Source: Neurospora tetrasperma FGSC 2508 (Eukaryota > Ascomycota > Sordariomycetes > Sordariales > Sordariaceae). Taken from it: a stretch of 64,000 nucleotides of DNA. This document shows positions 44,840 through 58,400 of the stretch, in pieces; within the stretch, counting starts at the first letter, position 1; each line of letters starts with the position of its first letter. The stretch is taken from NCBI RefSeq assembly GCF_000213175.1, contig NW_009799103.1, forward strand, positions 43,585 through 107,584, written 5' to 3'. The notes beneath the pieces are model-generated. The model searched no databases. It saw only the letters and a program-made list of their open reading frames with translations, and had not been told where the DNA came from. Both the position numbers and the translations under genes were made by a program.

Positions 44840-47538
44840 ATGATCAGGATGCCCAAACCCGCCCTTGCGCTGCTGTCGCTCTTCTCGATAGCATCCGCGG
44901 CGCCTCTGGCAACTTGCCCAGGATACCGAGTCACCAACGCCCAATCTGGGCCTTCGTATCTCGTCGCCGACCTAACTCTCGCCGGCACCAACTGCAATCT
45001 CTACAGCGAAGATATTACCAACTTGCGCCTGACCGTGGAATACCAGACCGGTAAGATCATTGTCCACCTTCTGTCTCTTTGCTTCCAGTCACCGTAACCT
45101 CAATGCTTCGATCCGGACCCACATCTAACCACAGCACACTTGCAGACACCCGCCTACACGTCTTGATCGCAGACCGCGAGCAAAACGTCTACCAGATCCA
45201 AGACAACATCCTACCACGGCCTCTCTCACAAAATGCCTCCTCCCAAACCGCCGATCTTCGCTTTACCTACGAAGCCTACCCCTTCTCCTTCAAGGTTACA
45301 CGCGCCAGCACCGGCGACGTCCTTTTCGATACTTCTCCATCGCCATTGATCTTTGAGACGCAATACCTCCGCTTACGCACGCGCCTGCCTCCGAACCCGA
45401 ATCTGTACGGGCTGGGAGAACACTCAGATTCTTTCCGGTTGGCGACAGATGGGTACAAAAGAACGTTGTGGAACTCCGAGGCGCCCTACATACCGCAAAA
45501 CCAGAACTTGTACGGGAGTCATCCTGTTTACTTTGAGCACCGCGGTGGCAATGGTACGGGAGGGACGCATGGAGTTTTCTTGAGAAGCGCAGCGGGGATG
45601 GACGTCGTGATTGGAAAGAGTGATGCCGGAGAGCAATACCTCGAGTATAACACCATTGGGGGAGTGCTTGACTTTTATTTCCTGGCCGGACCGGGTCCAG
45701 AGGAAGTGAGCAAGCAGTATGCCGAAGTTGTTGGTCTCCCCGCAATGATGCCGTATTGGTCGCTAGGATTTCACCAGTGTAAATACGGCTGGCCGGATCT
45801 GGGGCATGTCAAGCAGGTTGTCAAGAACTATAGCGATGCAGGAATTCCGTTGGAGGCCCTTTGGGACGATATCGATTATATGGACAACAAGCTGGATTTT
45901 AGTACGGATCCAGTGCGGTATCCTCATGACCAGCTGAAGGGGTTTGTGGACGAACTGCACGGGAAAGATATGCGGTATGTGCAGATTCTGGATCCGGGAA
46001 TCAGGTACAAGAGCGACTATGGCCCGTTTACCAGGGGTGCCGAGAAGGATGTGTTTCTCAAGGCGGCTGATGGGTCCTGGTATCGTGGCCTGCAGTGGCC
46101 TGGGGAGGTGGTCTGGCCGGATTGGATTGCGCCGCAGACAAAGGAGTGGTGGACGACAGAGATTCTGACATTTTATGATCCGAATAATGGGATCAATGCG
46201 GACGGGCTGTGGGTTGACATGAATGAGGCGAGCAACATGTGTGCGGACACTACTTGTCTCTCTTCAGGTCAGAAAACTCGCTCCCTGCCTCAGTCTTTAA
46301 TCGGCAAAATCCATCCACGCGCCCCAGGCGATGGACAACACCTCGGCCTCCCCAACCGCGACCTCTTCACCCCCAAGTACCAGATAGCGAACCACTACCC
46401 CACCCTTTCCAGCCGCACCCTGTTCACCAACATCACCAACTCGGACGGCTCAGCGCAATACGACACCCATAATCTCTACGCCCTCACCATGTCCTCCGTC
46501 TCTCGCTCCGCCCTCATCTCCCGCTCGCCCACCAAACGCCCCTTCCTCCTCACCCGTTCCACCTTTTCGGGATCTTCCCGCTTCGCCGCTCACTGGTTCG
46601 GCGACAACTTTTCTTCCTGGGCCGACTACCGCGCCTCAATCCGGCAGCTCCTCAGCTTCAGCGCCATACACAACTACCCCATGGTGGGCTCCGACGTCTG
46701 TGGCTTCAACGGCCAGGCCCAAGAGAACATGTGTGCACGCTGGGCAGTTCTCGGCGCTTGGCAGCCCTTTTACCGCAACCACGCCGACATCTCCGCTCCC
46801 GACCAGGAATTCTATCGATGGCCTTCAGTCGCCGCTGCCGCGCGCAAAGCGATTAGTGTCAGGTACCGACTGCTGGATTACATCTACACAGGCCTTTACT
46901 ACGCCAGCAAAACAGGTGAACCGGCACTAGTCAAACCGCTCTGGTTCCTCTTCCCCTCCGACCCGGCAACATACGGCATCGACACGCAATTCTTCCTCGG
47001 CGACGCATTGCTTGTTTCTCCCGTGGTAGAAGACGACGCCCAATCCGTCACTTTTTACTTGCCTCAAGGGAAATGGTACGATTTCTTTACGCATCACCGG
47101 ATTGATCAGACTTCCGCTGGTGGCCGAAACGTTACTGTGTCGGGAGTAGGTTGGGATCAGATCCCTGTTTATATTCGTGGCGGAAGTATCTTGGCCCTCC
47201 GCCTTTCTGACGCTTCGTTTACGACCGGACAGGCAATGACCACTGCCGAAGTCCGGACGCGGAACTTTGAGATCGTTATTGCCCCTGATCAGAACGGCAA
47301 AGCGAAGGGGAGACTGTACTTGGATGATGGCGAGAGCTTGGATTCGAGAGGGAAGGAGAGTGAGATTGAGTTTATCTGGGATGGAACAAAGTTAGAGGTG
47401 AAGGGGACGTTTGGGTATGATACGAAGGGGGTGGTGGTGCAGAGAATAGTGCTTTTGGATGATGGGGTTAGTGGGAATGAGCAGAGGGAGGTAAGTGGGA
47501 GGTGGGCCTTGACGGGGGGTTTTACGACGAATCTTTAG
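44840..47538 (+). CDS. Secreted GH31 alpha-glucosidase
   Basis: Exons 44840-45050 and 45146-47538 (donor GTAAGA, branch CTAAC, acceptor CAG) give 867 residues. The start MIRMPKPALALLSLFSIASA is a signal peptide, followed by the N-terminal beta-sandwich typical of GH31 (NLYGLGEHSDSF). The catalytic barrel has GLWVDMNEASNM with nucleophile Asp428 and VGSDVCGF with acid/base Asp587. The HNLYALTMSS and KRPFLLTRSTFSGSSRFAAH blocks are also conserved, and C-terminal beta domains follow. Multiple N-glycosylation sequons are present. The enzyme releases glucose from the non-reducing ends of maltose, starch fragments or related alpha-glucans outside the cell. It is similar in length to fungal AgdA-type enzymes. 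Nothing nearby looks like a starch cluster. Confidence 0.96.
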
Positions 47539-48934
47539 AGGTACATATAGGACGGGAGTTAGATGGGGTGGGAAGATAGCTCTATCTAGGAAAGGGGTGC
47601 TGCCTGTCTTTTTCGTTGCGTTGAGGGTCAAGTCGAGGGTGAAATTGTCGTTCTTTTCCGGTGGAAGCACGGTTGATCATCGCATCACTCTGCTGAAGTA
47701 AATTATATCCGTATACCTAGGGTGCAGCTTCTCGAGTATGCCTTATTCTTCTGGTTCTTTATCCTTAAGACACCTCCATTCATGTACACGCCTGCCAGTC
47801 GACAATTACACCGAGCTCTCATGCTTTGGCTTTCCATCCAGCCTTTTCGCTTTCCACAACACCTTCTATGAATGCACATGAACAAGAAAGTGTACTCGCT
47901 GAACAGTGAAGACTGAGACATGGAACAGGACAAAATTGTGCCCTAGAACAACGAGAAAAGAGCGCGATCTACTTGCGCACAATGAAAAGCTGGCCCCCAC
48001 GTACCCGGCCATCTCCCACTCTTCGCCCCGATCATCTAATTGTTTCCACTTTCCCATGGCGGGTCCTTGGTTTAGAAGAGCGGGACGGAATTCTCCCACC
48101 CGCTTTTACCTTCGACCTTCGAGTCTTGGGAATGAAATGGACGTCCCCCCTATTAAGTCTTCAACCTTCGTCCGGTCTTCACATCACCCACTGAGAGACC
48201 TTTACCAACAACACCAACCGAAAAAAAATATCAACATTCATCCCAGCGGCGTTCGGGCTTCTCAGCAGATTGGTGAGTACGTCGCTTAGCCGGTTTCTTG
48301 GTGGATTGCTGCTGCTTAGAGGTAGCAGGTTGCTTCCAAGAGCCCGTGTTTTTGTCTCCTCCTATGTCTTTTTGCAATTCCCATGCCCAGCCTTTTCTGA
48401 CGTCGCTCTCGACGACAATCTCTTGACTGTTTCAATCTATCAGCGACCATCTCGACAGGAATCCTTCTATTGTACGTCGGCTGGTCGGCAGGCTGCAGGT
48501 AAGCTTGTTGATGCGTGTAAGGGCGAGGGGACAGAAGCCCCTCCTGATATTCATGTTTTTTTCCCCGATGTTCTTCTGCCATGCGTGAAGGGAGACTCGC
48601 TTCGGGAAATCTGGCGTCGACCTTGCTGCTCCTCAGGGGGCTGGTTGGTTTGCTGGCGGCTGTGAAGAGGAGGGGATGTGGAGGACTTGGACGAATATGT
48701 AATATCGCTGCTGTCAGCGGGGGAATATGGGGCCTCCTGAATGGGTTGTTGACGGTTACGGTAAGCCTGTCGGTTTCCCGGCTCCTGGTCGTTGTGGTAT
48801 GAAGCCTAATGATAGGAGCTTAACTTGCCGCACCGTCCCCGATGTCCTCACGCACCCTATTTTGACTTCACGCACCCCTTTTTCCCCACATGCCAACCGA
48901 TGACAGCTGACATGTAAAGTCCCGCGTTTTGTAT
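47539..48934. other. Intergenic region up to the RIP block; promoter-like stretch
   Basis: 47.6-48.0 kb shows nothing. Around 48140-48275 a CT-rich run, an ACAACACCAACC-type leader and a GTGAGT donor look like the promoter and first 5' untranslated exon of a well expressed gene, but no coding frame follows before the AT-rich block. The frame at 48270-48665 lacks an ATG start and motif support. Confidence 0.4.
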
Positions 48935-50005
48935 AGTAAAACCTACTTTTAAAATATTATATAACATCCAACGAAATATTAATAAAATTCAACGATTTTA
49001 ATTTGCAATATTTTCCTATACAGTTAAAGCTATATTTTATCGCTATACAACTATATACCCCTAACTCAACTACCGTTATACCTCCTAAATCGACTATATT
49101 CAATTGAGTAATTAATAGTAAGGCGCTCGTACTTTATAGATTATTGTATTCAATTACTAACCTCCTCCCTTCTAGTATTATAATTATTTCGATCCTTATT
49201 TATAGTTAGTTACTATACTTTTACGAGCGATAATGAAAGTACTAATTAATTAGAGCTTCTTTAAACTGACGAACTAATATAGTCGATTAATAAAAACGAT
49301 AAATTCTTTTATACGAGTCCTATAAAAAAGTAGGCGTTCACTAAAGTAATTTACAATTTCTATTACTATTATTATATAGGGTTAATGAAATAACGATCTT
49401 ATTTTTATGGCGGTAAATTTATTTTTAGTTAGTTATAATACAAATACACTAAGTACTGCGAGTACTCTATCCCCAAAGAGAATACCCGCTTTCGTTATAG
49501 CTCTAAAAAGATTGTACACAATTGCTTATTTAAATTCAAGTTTATATACGTATCCGGCGGCGGCGAAAATCTCTATATTATTATACCTATAAATCTCGAA
49601 TACCGCGGTCATCCTTTAATTGCCTCTATAATTGCCTTTACTAAAGTTCGTCTTGCTATTACTAATAACTAAATAGAATATATCTATAGTCTTCTCGCCT
49701 AACGGGAATTTTCAATCTATACTGTTAAGTAATTTATAGAGCGTAAGTATCCAGAGCTTCTATTTTTTACTAAAAACTATTCCAATATATACTTTTATAC
49801 CTACAAAGAGCAGTAAATTAACTATACCAATATTTAGAATTTTATATAATTATTAGATAAGGAGGTAGAGCTTAGCGACGATGACCGGTTGGTTATTTAT
49901 ACTAATACTAATTTTAACGACGATAATAGTACTATATTTTACTCACCGTTTTGGAAATTTAAAGAGTAAGAATCTTTATAGTAGTAGTATCCTTATATAT
50001 TAATA

Positions 50006-50320
50006 ATCGATACTACTTATAAGACTAATAAATTCTATAAGCTACTAGTTATAGGCATTATTATTACGTTTATATATACTACCGCTCCTATTTTTCAATA
50101 TTTTATTAACGACGAAAAGGAAGAGGAGGGATTTAAGTAGTACTTTAAGTAGCTACGGGAGGCAATAGAGGAGTTGGAGATTCTATTACCTAAAGTCTTT
50201 ATTATAAATAGAAACGTATAGTTTATTATTACCCTATAATTTATATTCCCTAGTCGACGGCGGTAGCATTATATATAGCATCTTAATAATAATATTATTA
50301 CTACTATTAAGAAGTATTAA
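50006..50320 (+). pseudogene. MULE (Mutator-like) transposase relic
   Basis: One frame runs 105 codons without any indel: IDTTYKTNKFYKLLVIG, then FQYFINDEKEEEGFK, LREAIEELEILLPKVFIINR and HLNNNI. Six of its stops are TAG or TAA at places where Trp or Gln is expected (after EGFK, after YFK, before FII, before HY and before HL). The order DxTYKTN...GI...F.YFI.DE.EE.F..YF..LRE.......LP...I.D.....F...F...RHYLC.WH is the core of MuDR/MULE transposases, including the first catalytic Asp and the C-x-H region. The catalytic Asp of the second motif now reads Asn, a RIP-type change. The relic is surely inactive. Flanking termini were not found. Confidence 0.7.
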
Positions 50321-53300
50321 TAAAAGGATAAAGTAAAAGAGGGTAATGTCAGGACGTGAGGGAAAGGTAGATTGAGGTAACTATAGTTGCGGCTATACGT
50401 AGAGGACATTAAGTTAGGGGTTAATTCAAAAATATATTAATAGTTACCGATTATAATAAAGGACGCCCGTTCGGACTACTTTTATATTTGTATAAACTCT
50501 ACTCTAATGTAACTAATAATTATAGAGCTCTTAATTAATATACTACTACGATACAGCGCCGGAACGTCCTCTTTGTAACCCTATTTTATCGAATATCTTA
50601 ATATTCCCAAACTTAAGGTTAGTAAAGCGAAAAGAGGTATTAGTCGTCCTAATACTCTTAAGTAAGAGTTTAGTAAAATAATAGAGAATGTTAGTATTAT
50701 AGTATTTTATCCCCGGCGGTCCCGAATCTTCTTTTATACTTATACCGGCCGGTTCCGAATATTTAAAGTAATAGTCCTTTAGCATCCTAATATAACCCCT
50801 CCCTTTATAGGTTCTATCCCTAGAATTTTTAATCCTTTATTCCAATTTTTAATATTAGTACCTTCTCCCTTTATAATACCCTTTTCTTTATTCTTTAAAA
50901 CTCTTATATCTTCAATATACTTACACTTTTTTATTATTTACTAATATTTTTAGATTATTAAATCTCTCCTACTAATTATTCTACCTTTTTCTTTTTTTTT
51001 GGCCTAATTCTATTATTATACCTTCTATCCGAACTTTACCCCCGTAATATATAATATTTATTACCAATTATATATCTTCCTTCTATTTCCTTTCTTCCCG
51101 CCTTTTAATATTTATAGGTATTACTTATTTATTTTATTTTCCTCTCTCTACTATTTATACTCGCCTCCCCTCCTCTTATTTATTCCTTCTTATTTCGTTA
51201 TTTTATTATTTATAATTTCTCTTACCCTACTTTATTTTATATTCATTTATTCCGATTTATATTTTTATAAGGACTTCCTTTATTATTTATATAATATCCC
51301 CTTCCCCTTCCCTTCTTTACTCCTCTTTTTTCTTCTTTACAATTTTACTTTTATAATTATATTTACTACCTCCTCCTCTAACGAATTCGCTAATTTCTCT
51401 CCCCTATTTAGCTTTAAAATTACTTTGGCTATCCTTTCCCCTTTACTAGAGCCGGCCTCTACTATAGACGTATATACTTTTACTATTATTCTACGTACGA
51501 ATTATTATTTCGCTTTCGAGCCCGACCGGTATACTTTTCTTTTTCTTCTATTTTTTATTTACTATATTATTTTGTCCTCCTACGCTTTTTATTAATCTTT
51601 TATAGCGAGGTCCGCCTTCTAATTTATATAGGATATAATATTACTCTAACTTAAATATTTATTAATATTAGCCCCCTTAATATAGATAAAGCTATTCGTT
51701 TAATTATTTTATATATTTATTAGACTAAGGGTTAATCCTTCCTTTTTACTATCTTTATTTCCTTTTTTACTAATACCTTTTAGAATTTATTAAAAAATTT
51801 TAGTATGTTTTAGTATAGGGTAGATATATATTAGAAGTCCTTCGTAGTATATACAACCTTTAAAACGCTTTATAGGTTATAGCGGCTGAGGTTGTAGCTT
51901 TTATTAATATTAGTACCCCCTTACTTATTATTACTTTATAGTATTTATACTAATACGCATCCTCTTTCTAAGATACGATATAGGCGCGCCTAATTACCGA
52001 CAGCCTTCCTACGATTTTACTTAGTATATTCCGCATTAATTACTTTAGTATTGAGTAGTATTAAAGCTTCGGCTATTATATTATTAGCGATACTAATAAT
52101 AATAGTAGTTTAGTAGCCGCTAGTAGTAGTCCTTTTAGTAGTAATAGTAGCTCCCTAATAAGTATTTTAGTATAGAATTCCCTCATTCGTATTACCCCCC
52201 CTACTAGTTGCGGTTGGGGCTTATAGTACTATATTATTAATAGAAAGTTAAAAATTATAAATATAAAATTAAATAAATTATTAATATTTGTTTAAGAGGA
52301 TTATAAGGAATAAATAGTATATAATAATATTCTTTTACCCTTACTATATAAATATAGCGCCTTATTGGCATAGGGTCCTTCTCTAGTTCTCTGGAGGGGA
52401 AAATTATATATCGTTAAACGCCGCTGAATGAAAACTCCTAACTTTATTCCGGTTATAATTTACCTACGCTACTCCTATTTTATTTATAGTTATAATAGTT
52501 CTTACCTACTACTATAGCGAATTAATTTCGTTTCTTCCTTCGTTATATTATCCTAATATTAGAATAATAAGAATAATAGAAATATAATTAAGGACGTCGC
52601 TTTCTTTCGCCACTTCTCTATCTCGATTTTTATTGCTCCTTCCTCCGCCTTCCTTCCGCTTCTCTATCCTATCTCTCTATCTACATCCCTACCCCTTCGC
52701 TTCGTTATTTCTATTTGTATTTACTTCCGCCCTATCCCTTTATTTTCTAACCCTCGGTTCTACCCCTATTTTTAATAGTATAAGAGCCCTCTCCTCTATT
52801 TATATAATCCTCTTTATAGCGTCCCTTTTTAATTCCTTCCCTACTTTCTTTCTTCCCTATAGTAATATTATCTAAAATAGTTTCTTTTAATTGTAATTAT
52901 CCTAGCCTAATTAATTTTATTTCCGACCCTAAGGTTTTTTTCCCTAAAGCGTTTCTAAACTCTACGGCTTCTTTTAGTTTTATAGTTCTAATTTACTTAG
53001 AGTTTATAATATTTTTTTATATCCTTTATAATAATCCGGATTTCTAAATCCTTTAAAATTAATATATTTATGTCTTCTATTATTCTTAATCTTTATATTA
53101 ACTTATATAGTACTATTTATAAAATCCCTTATTTTTATTAATCTTTATAATACCTATAATATTATTTAATTTATAATTGTTATTATAATATTGAATAGCC
53201 CGGCTAAATATTATTAAAGATTGGATACTTTTATTTATACTATTTAATAATTTATTAAGTATGTATATAGTCGTTTAGTATAAAATAGTCTCCTGAATAA

Positions 53301-53592
53301 TATTATTAATTTTTTTTATACTCTATACTATAATACTATTATTTTCTAGCGGAAGGGATATTATATACTATATATAAATAATATCCTTTATAGTCGTACT
53401 CCCTCCAGCCTTAATATTTATAATATAATAAATTCGGTTTATATTATTTCTAATTCTAATAGTAGTATAATTATTCTTATATATATTATATTTAATCCTA
53501 ATAGTAGTAGTACAGCTATTCTTACTTATACAGTCCCTAATTTTAGTAATAATAGTATTACCTTTAATAGCCCTATAGCTATTAATACCCCC

Positions 53593-53790
53593 GGCCGCCC
53601 TATTATAAACGATAATTGGGTTTAATAGCGTTATAAAGTTATTATAAATTAGATTCGTATAATAGAACTTCTCGAAGAATTTTTTAAGCGTAATTTGGCA
53701 TTAAATAGACGGTACTTTAATTTTTACTATAGTTATAATATAGATAGTACTTATAATTAGTATAATTATTTCTTTTCTATTCCTTTATTC
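53593..53790 (+). pseudogene. Unrecognised coding relic in RIP block
   Basis: A single frame of about 66 codons, GRPIINDNWV then IRIIELLEEFFKRNLALN and RRYFNFYYSYNIDSTYN, broken only by TAA/TAG codons of the kind RIP makes from CAA, CAG or TGG. A Ser/Asn/Thr-rich stretch precedes it in the same frame. The pattern is clearly coding but matches no transposon domain I know. Confidence 0.4.
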
Positions 53791-54699
53791 CTTTTATTCT
53801 AGTATTATTAATAATTTATTCTCTTCTTAAGAATACTTTGCGAATTCTTTATACTACTCCTCCTTTAATTTATTTACTAAATAGTATTCCTTTAATTTAT
53901 TTAATTTTAGTACCTATAATAGAATGCTTTCAGCTTTAACTCTATCGTCTAGGTAATCCTAGAATTCTTTTTGCGTTAGTAATTAATTTCCAATATTTAA
54001 TTAAAAGAAGCCTTCTATATTAAAGTAATTTAAAATAATATAGGCGAAGGTCTTTTTTTTTAATCTATAGACGTAGATAGGTATTTAAACGCTTAGTACC
54101 TTTCTCCGGAAGAGAAAGGCCTAGAGTTTTATAATTTCTATTTTAGTTTAGATTAAGAAGGAGTTCTTTACTTTAATTAATAGGTATAATTCGTTATTAT
54201 TTTCCTCCAATATTCGAATTTTCCTCTTTTTCTTTTCTATTTTTATACTAATTATATATTATTAAATAGTTTCGTTATTAAATTTAGGGGTAAGGTCGGT
54301 AATAGTAAATTTATACTATCGATTTAATTTGGCTATTATTATTACTAATTAATAATTGTAGTATAATACTTATTCTCTATTTGTTATATCCCTTAATTAT
54401 TCTTTATAATTAATAACTGTAGGTTCCGGGATTTATAATAGTAATAGTAGGGTCCTTAATTCCGGAGGGGGACCGGCCGCAATTACTAAAAGTTTCTCCG
54501 TTAGTACCTACGCTTTAGTTTATTTAGTTTTAATTATACTACTCTTTAATTTATTAATAGGTAATTAACTTCTAATTTATTATATCCGAATATAATTAGC
54601 TATTTAAATTACTATTCTTTGGATAAATTTTATTTAATTTGTATAGGTAAATCTTTTTTTTAAAGGCCCGGACTCTTTTATTAAAATAGAAGTCGAACG

Positions 54700-55400
54700 G
54701 TAAATAAAAGGTTTCTATTTTTAGGTTCTATATTAGTATAATTTTATGCACTCTAACAATAATTTTTAAATATTTAATTTCATATTTCGCTAGTCTAATT
54801 ACAATCCCTCGTAGTTTCCTATAGATTTTGGTTAATTAGTAGAATATAAAAGGTTTATATATAATAGTATTATAAATATACTTAGTATATATTTCCTTTA
54901 TTTGAATAGAGGAATAACTCTATATTTTTACTATTAATTTTATAAATATATTCGTTTAAATCTTTATCTTTTATTTTACTACTTTTATATAAGTCCGGTA
55001 ATTAAATTTATAGTCTAATTAGACTTTTAGGAATTTTATTAATTTTATTAATTAAAATTCTATATTCTTGAGTTAGAGAGTTTCTATTCTTAGTACCTTC
55101 GTTTGTATAAAATATATTAGCTCTATTTTATTCGTTTCGAATTCTATACCTTTCGCCCTAATTTATTCTAAATATATTTCCTATACAGTTTATAAAGTCT
55201 AATAGTTTTCTTCGGTAGTACGGACTATTATAATAATATTAGTATTATTTATAAAGTTAATTATAATTATATTTGGGATTATTATTAATTTCTAGTATAA
55301 TAGGGTAATAAAGAGAATAAAAAGGATAAGTAAGAGGGGGGAGCTTTAAAGTACGCCTATTATAATAGTATAGGGGCGAAATATTTTATTATTAAAAAAG
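54700..55400 (-). mobile_element. LINE (Tad-like) reverse transcriptase relic
   Basis: Read leftward. Near 55360-55330 the frame gives a degraded GxPQGSPLSPxLF block (SSPLLLILFILF). About 60 residues on comes NFINNTNI, a RIP form of the F-x-DDTN catalytic motif (GAC/GAT to AAT). Then come VRTTEEN, FETNKTELIYFTQTK and a trailing region ending near 54780 with TKIYRKLRG. Order and spacing are those of non-LTR retrotransposon RT; Tad is the known LINE of Neurospora, so a Tad-clade element is likely but not shown. The element probably extends to about 58.9 kb upstream (endonuclease) and to about 54 kb downstream, where I could not identify domains. Frames are interrupted by many RIP stops. Confidence 0.65.
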
Positions 55401-58400
55401 AGAGTACTTTTCCTATTAGTAACGAAGTTCGCTACTTATTTAATAATTTATATTAGGAATTATAATTTTTATAAAGTATATAAAAATTATTTATAATTAA
55501 TTTTATTGAATATACTCTTTAAATTAAGGAATATAAAGGATATTATAGCCTTAAATTTCTAGGCTATATAAATTGTATTAATAATTACCTGGTTTATAAA
55601 TTCTATTAAACGGCCTATTTAATTACTTATTTAACCCTCTAGTAGGAGGTTAAACTTTTTAATTATTTGTATAAATCTCTTAGCTATAAAGGCTTCGAGG
55701 ATTTTTCTAATATTGTTAAATAGCGATATAAATTTCTATACGCCCGTTAGTTTTTATTAGGTAGTATTTTTTCCGGGCTTTTTAAAAATAATTATTTTTA
55801 TATCCTTAAATTGTTATAGGAAATATCCGAGTTGGAGGCTAGTAGTTATTAAATATACTATTGCCTATTAGACTAATTGCCCGTATAATTTTCAAAATCT
55901 ATTTAAATATTAATTAATACCCGGAGCTTTATTAAATACTATTTAGGAGAGGACGTTTTAAACGTCCTCTTTAATAATTAATTCGCTAATAATTATTGGG
56001 TTAATATTATTTATTAATTTAATTCAATTTAGTAAATTTTTAATTAGAATATTTATTTTTAAAAAGAAATAATCGGTAAGGATTTTAACTTTACTATTAT
56101 AGTTTTCGATTTCTCTTACCCCTTCGCTAATTCGGAAGGTTAATAGTTTAAGCGGGTCTATTAGGTAATAACTTTAAATTTAAATTTGTTTCTCTAGAGG
56201 CTAAAATCGATTTAAATTCTTTAAAACCTTAGTAATACTTTTGTACTATATAGTCTACTATACTTTTGAAGTAATTTTCTTCTTTTTTATTATTATTTTA
56301 ATAAATCCCTTTTAATTTAATAACATTTAATATTTAAATTATATTTAATATTTTTATTATACTTTTTTTATAATTATTTTATATTTTAATATTTATTAAT
56401 TTACTCTCTATTTCTAACTTTTCTTCCAGTATAGAATAAACTTTTCTATAATACTAAGAAGTTTTCTATCGAGCCTATAAAAATTTTACTCGAATTCTTT
56501 TATTATAGCGATTCTTTCTAAAATTGAATCCGTTTTTCCGCTGCCTCCTTTACTTTTACTATATTTATAAGACTCTAATTATAACCTTCTTCTTCTTTTA
56601 CCCTCCTATTTTTTCTTCCTATTTGGACTTAGACTTCCTAGGAGTAGTAGTTTAAGCCGGTTTATTCGTACCGTTACGCTCCCTAATATTCGGCTTTAAC
56701 CCTAGGTAATAATTATATATAATTAATTATTTTATTTCTCTCTCTTTATATTATATTACTAAACTTTATTAGTTTATTATAGGGGGTAAATAGACCGAAC
56801 CTTTAATATTATACCTATATAAGAAGGCGTATAGCCTTTAGGCTAATCCTATTCTCTAGATTTTAATTAGGATAGTAAAAGTTAAAGTCCCCGATAATAA
56901 TAATTTAATTTTTTATTAGGGGCCCGGCCTTAAGGAATTTAAAGAGCGGGGATCCCTATTAGTATTTTAGTATTCTTTATATTAAAATAAGTAAATAAAT
57001 AGAATAAAGAGTTGTAGGATTCTTTAAATTTTTAAATATTATTATAGTCCAATCCCTTCTAGCCTAGAAATTGAAGTCCCTTAAATTCTATTTTTTATTT
57101 ATATATATTACTACCTTTCTATTCTTTAAATAATTAATTCTAAAATACCTTTTACCCCTAAGATAGTAAATATCCTTATTTAAATTTCTATTTAGTTTTT
57201 AAATTACTATAATATTATAAGTCTCTTTTTATTTAAATAGAAGTTTCCCTCTCTTATACGACTTCCTTATATTCTAATAATATATTTTTAATTAAATTAT
57301 TAATTACTTTAAAATAAGGTTCCTATAAATCTTTTAATAGGGGATAAAGGTATTATTTCCTTTAAAGGAATTATAATTATATAAGTACTATTACTATTAT
57401 ACGTCTAATTCCTTATATTCTAAGAGTACGGGTAATATATATCTATCGGGTTTAATTAGGCTAAAAGTTTTAATTAGGGGGTTAGGCTAATGATTTTTCT
57501 CGGCCGCCTTTTCTTTGTACTTTCTCCGATTTATTTCTCTAAAGTAGTAATAGTATAGAAGTTGGGAGGGGCGTTTAGTAGATTACCCTTATTTATAATT
57601 TTTATTATTGGCTCTAATACTTTTCCGGTTAGGTTTTTATAAAGGGGGGCGAATATCTATAGCCTTTTAATATATATAATAAACGCCTTCGTAATAGCCT
57701 TATAGAAAAGGGGGTACTCCTTATAGTTATAAGTAAAATATCCCTTCTTTTTATATAATTTATAATAAATAAATAATTTATCTTTATTTAATAAAAAATT
57801 TACTTCGTTAAAGTAATCTCCTTTATATTTAACTGTATTATATTAAACGTAAAGATCTTCCTAGTAATAGAATTTCGCTATATATCCAATTTCCTAATAT
57901 TTAAAGTACTATTGGACGTTATTCGAAGTTTAAAATAGTTTGTAAGGGTATATACTGCTATTTTAAAGGAAGAGATTATTTTGAAGGAAATTCGCTACTT
58001 TCGAAGTAGCGACTTCTATTAAGAGTAAACTTTTATTCTCTCTATCCCTTCTTTTCTAAGGTTAAACTTTAATAATAGTTATTTCCTTATTTTTATTTTT
58101 TATTATACTTATTAATATTTCCGATATAATATAATTATTGATATTATTTTAGGGTATATCTTAGATTAATATACCTATAGTACTTATAATAATAAAGGCC
58201 TCTTTATTAAAGACTTTTATAACCTATATTTAATTTTATTAATATTAATTGTACGTAGATTTATTAAAAATATTTATATAATTTCTAAATATTAGTATCC
58301 TAGTAGCTATTCTAATTATTAGACTTAGTTTCTTCCGGCCTAGAGTCGTTGCTACGGCCGTTTTCGTATCTTCGTTCGAACGGTTTATAAATTCAATAGT

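Noticed and set aside
52620-52880. 80-codon hydrophobic frame (plus strand) in the RIP block
   Set aside because: It arises from a pyrimidine-rich tract, which encodes Leu, Phe, Ser and Pro on translation; no family resemblance.
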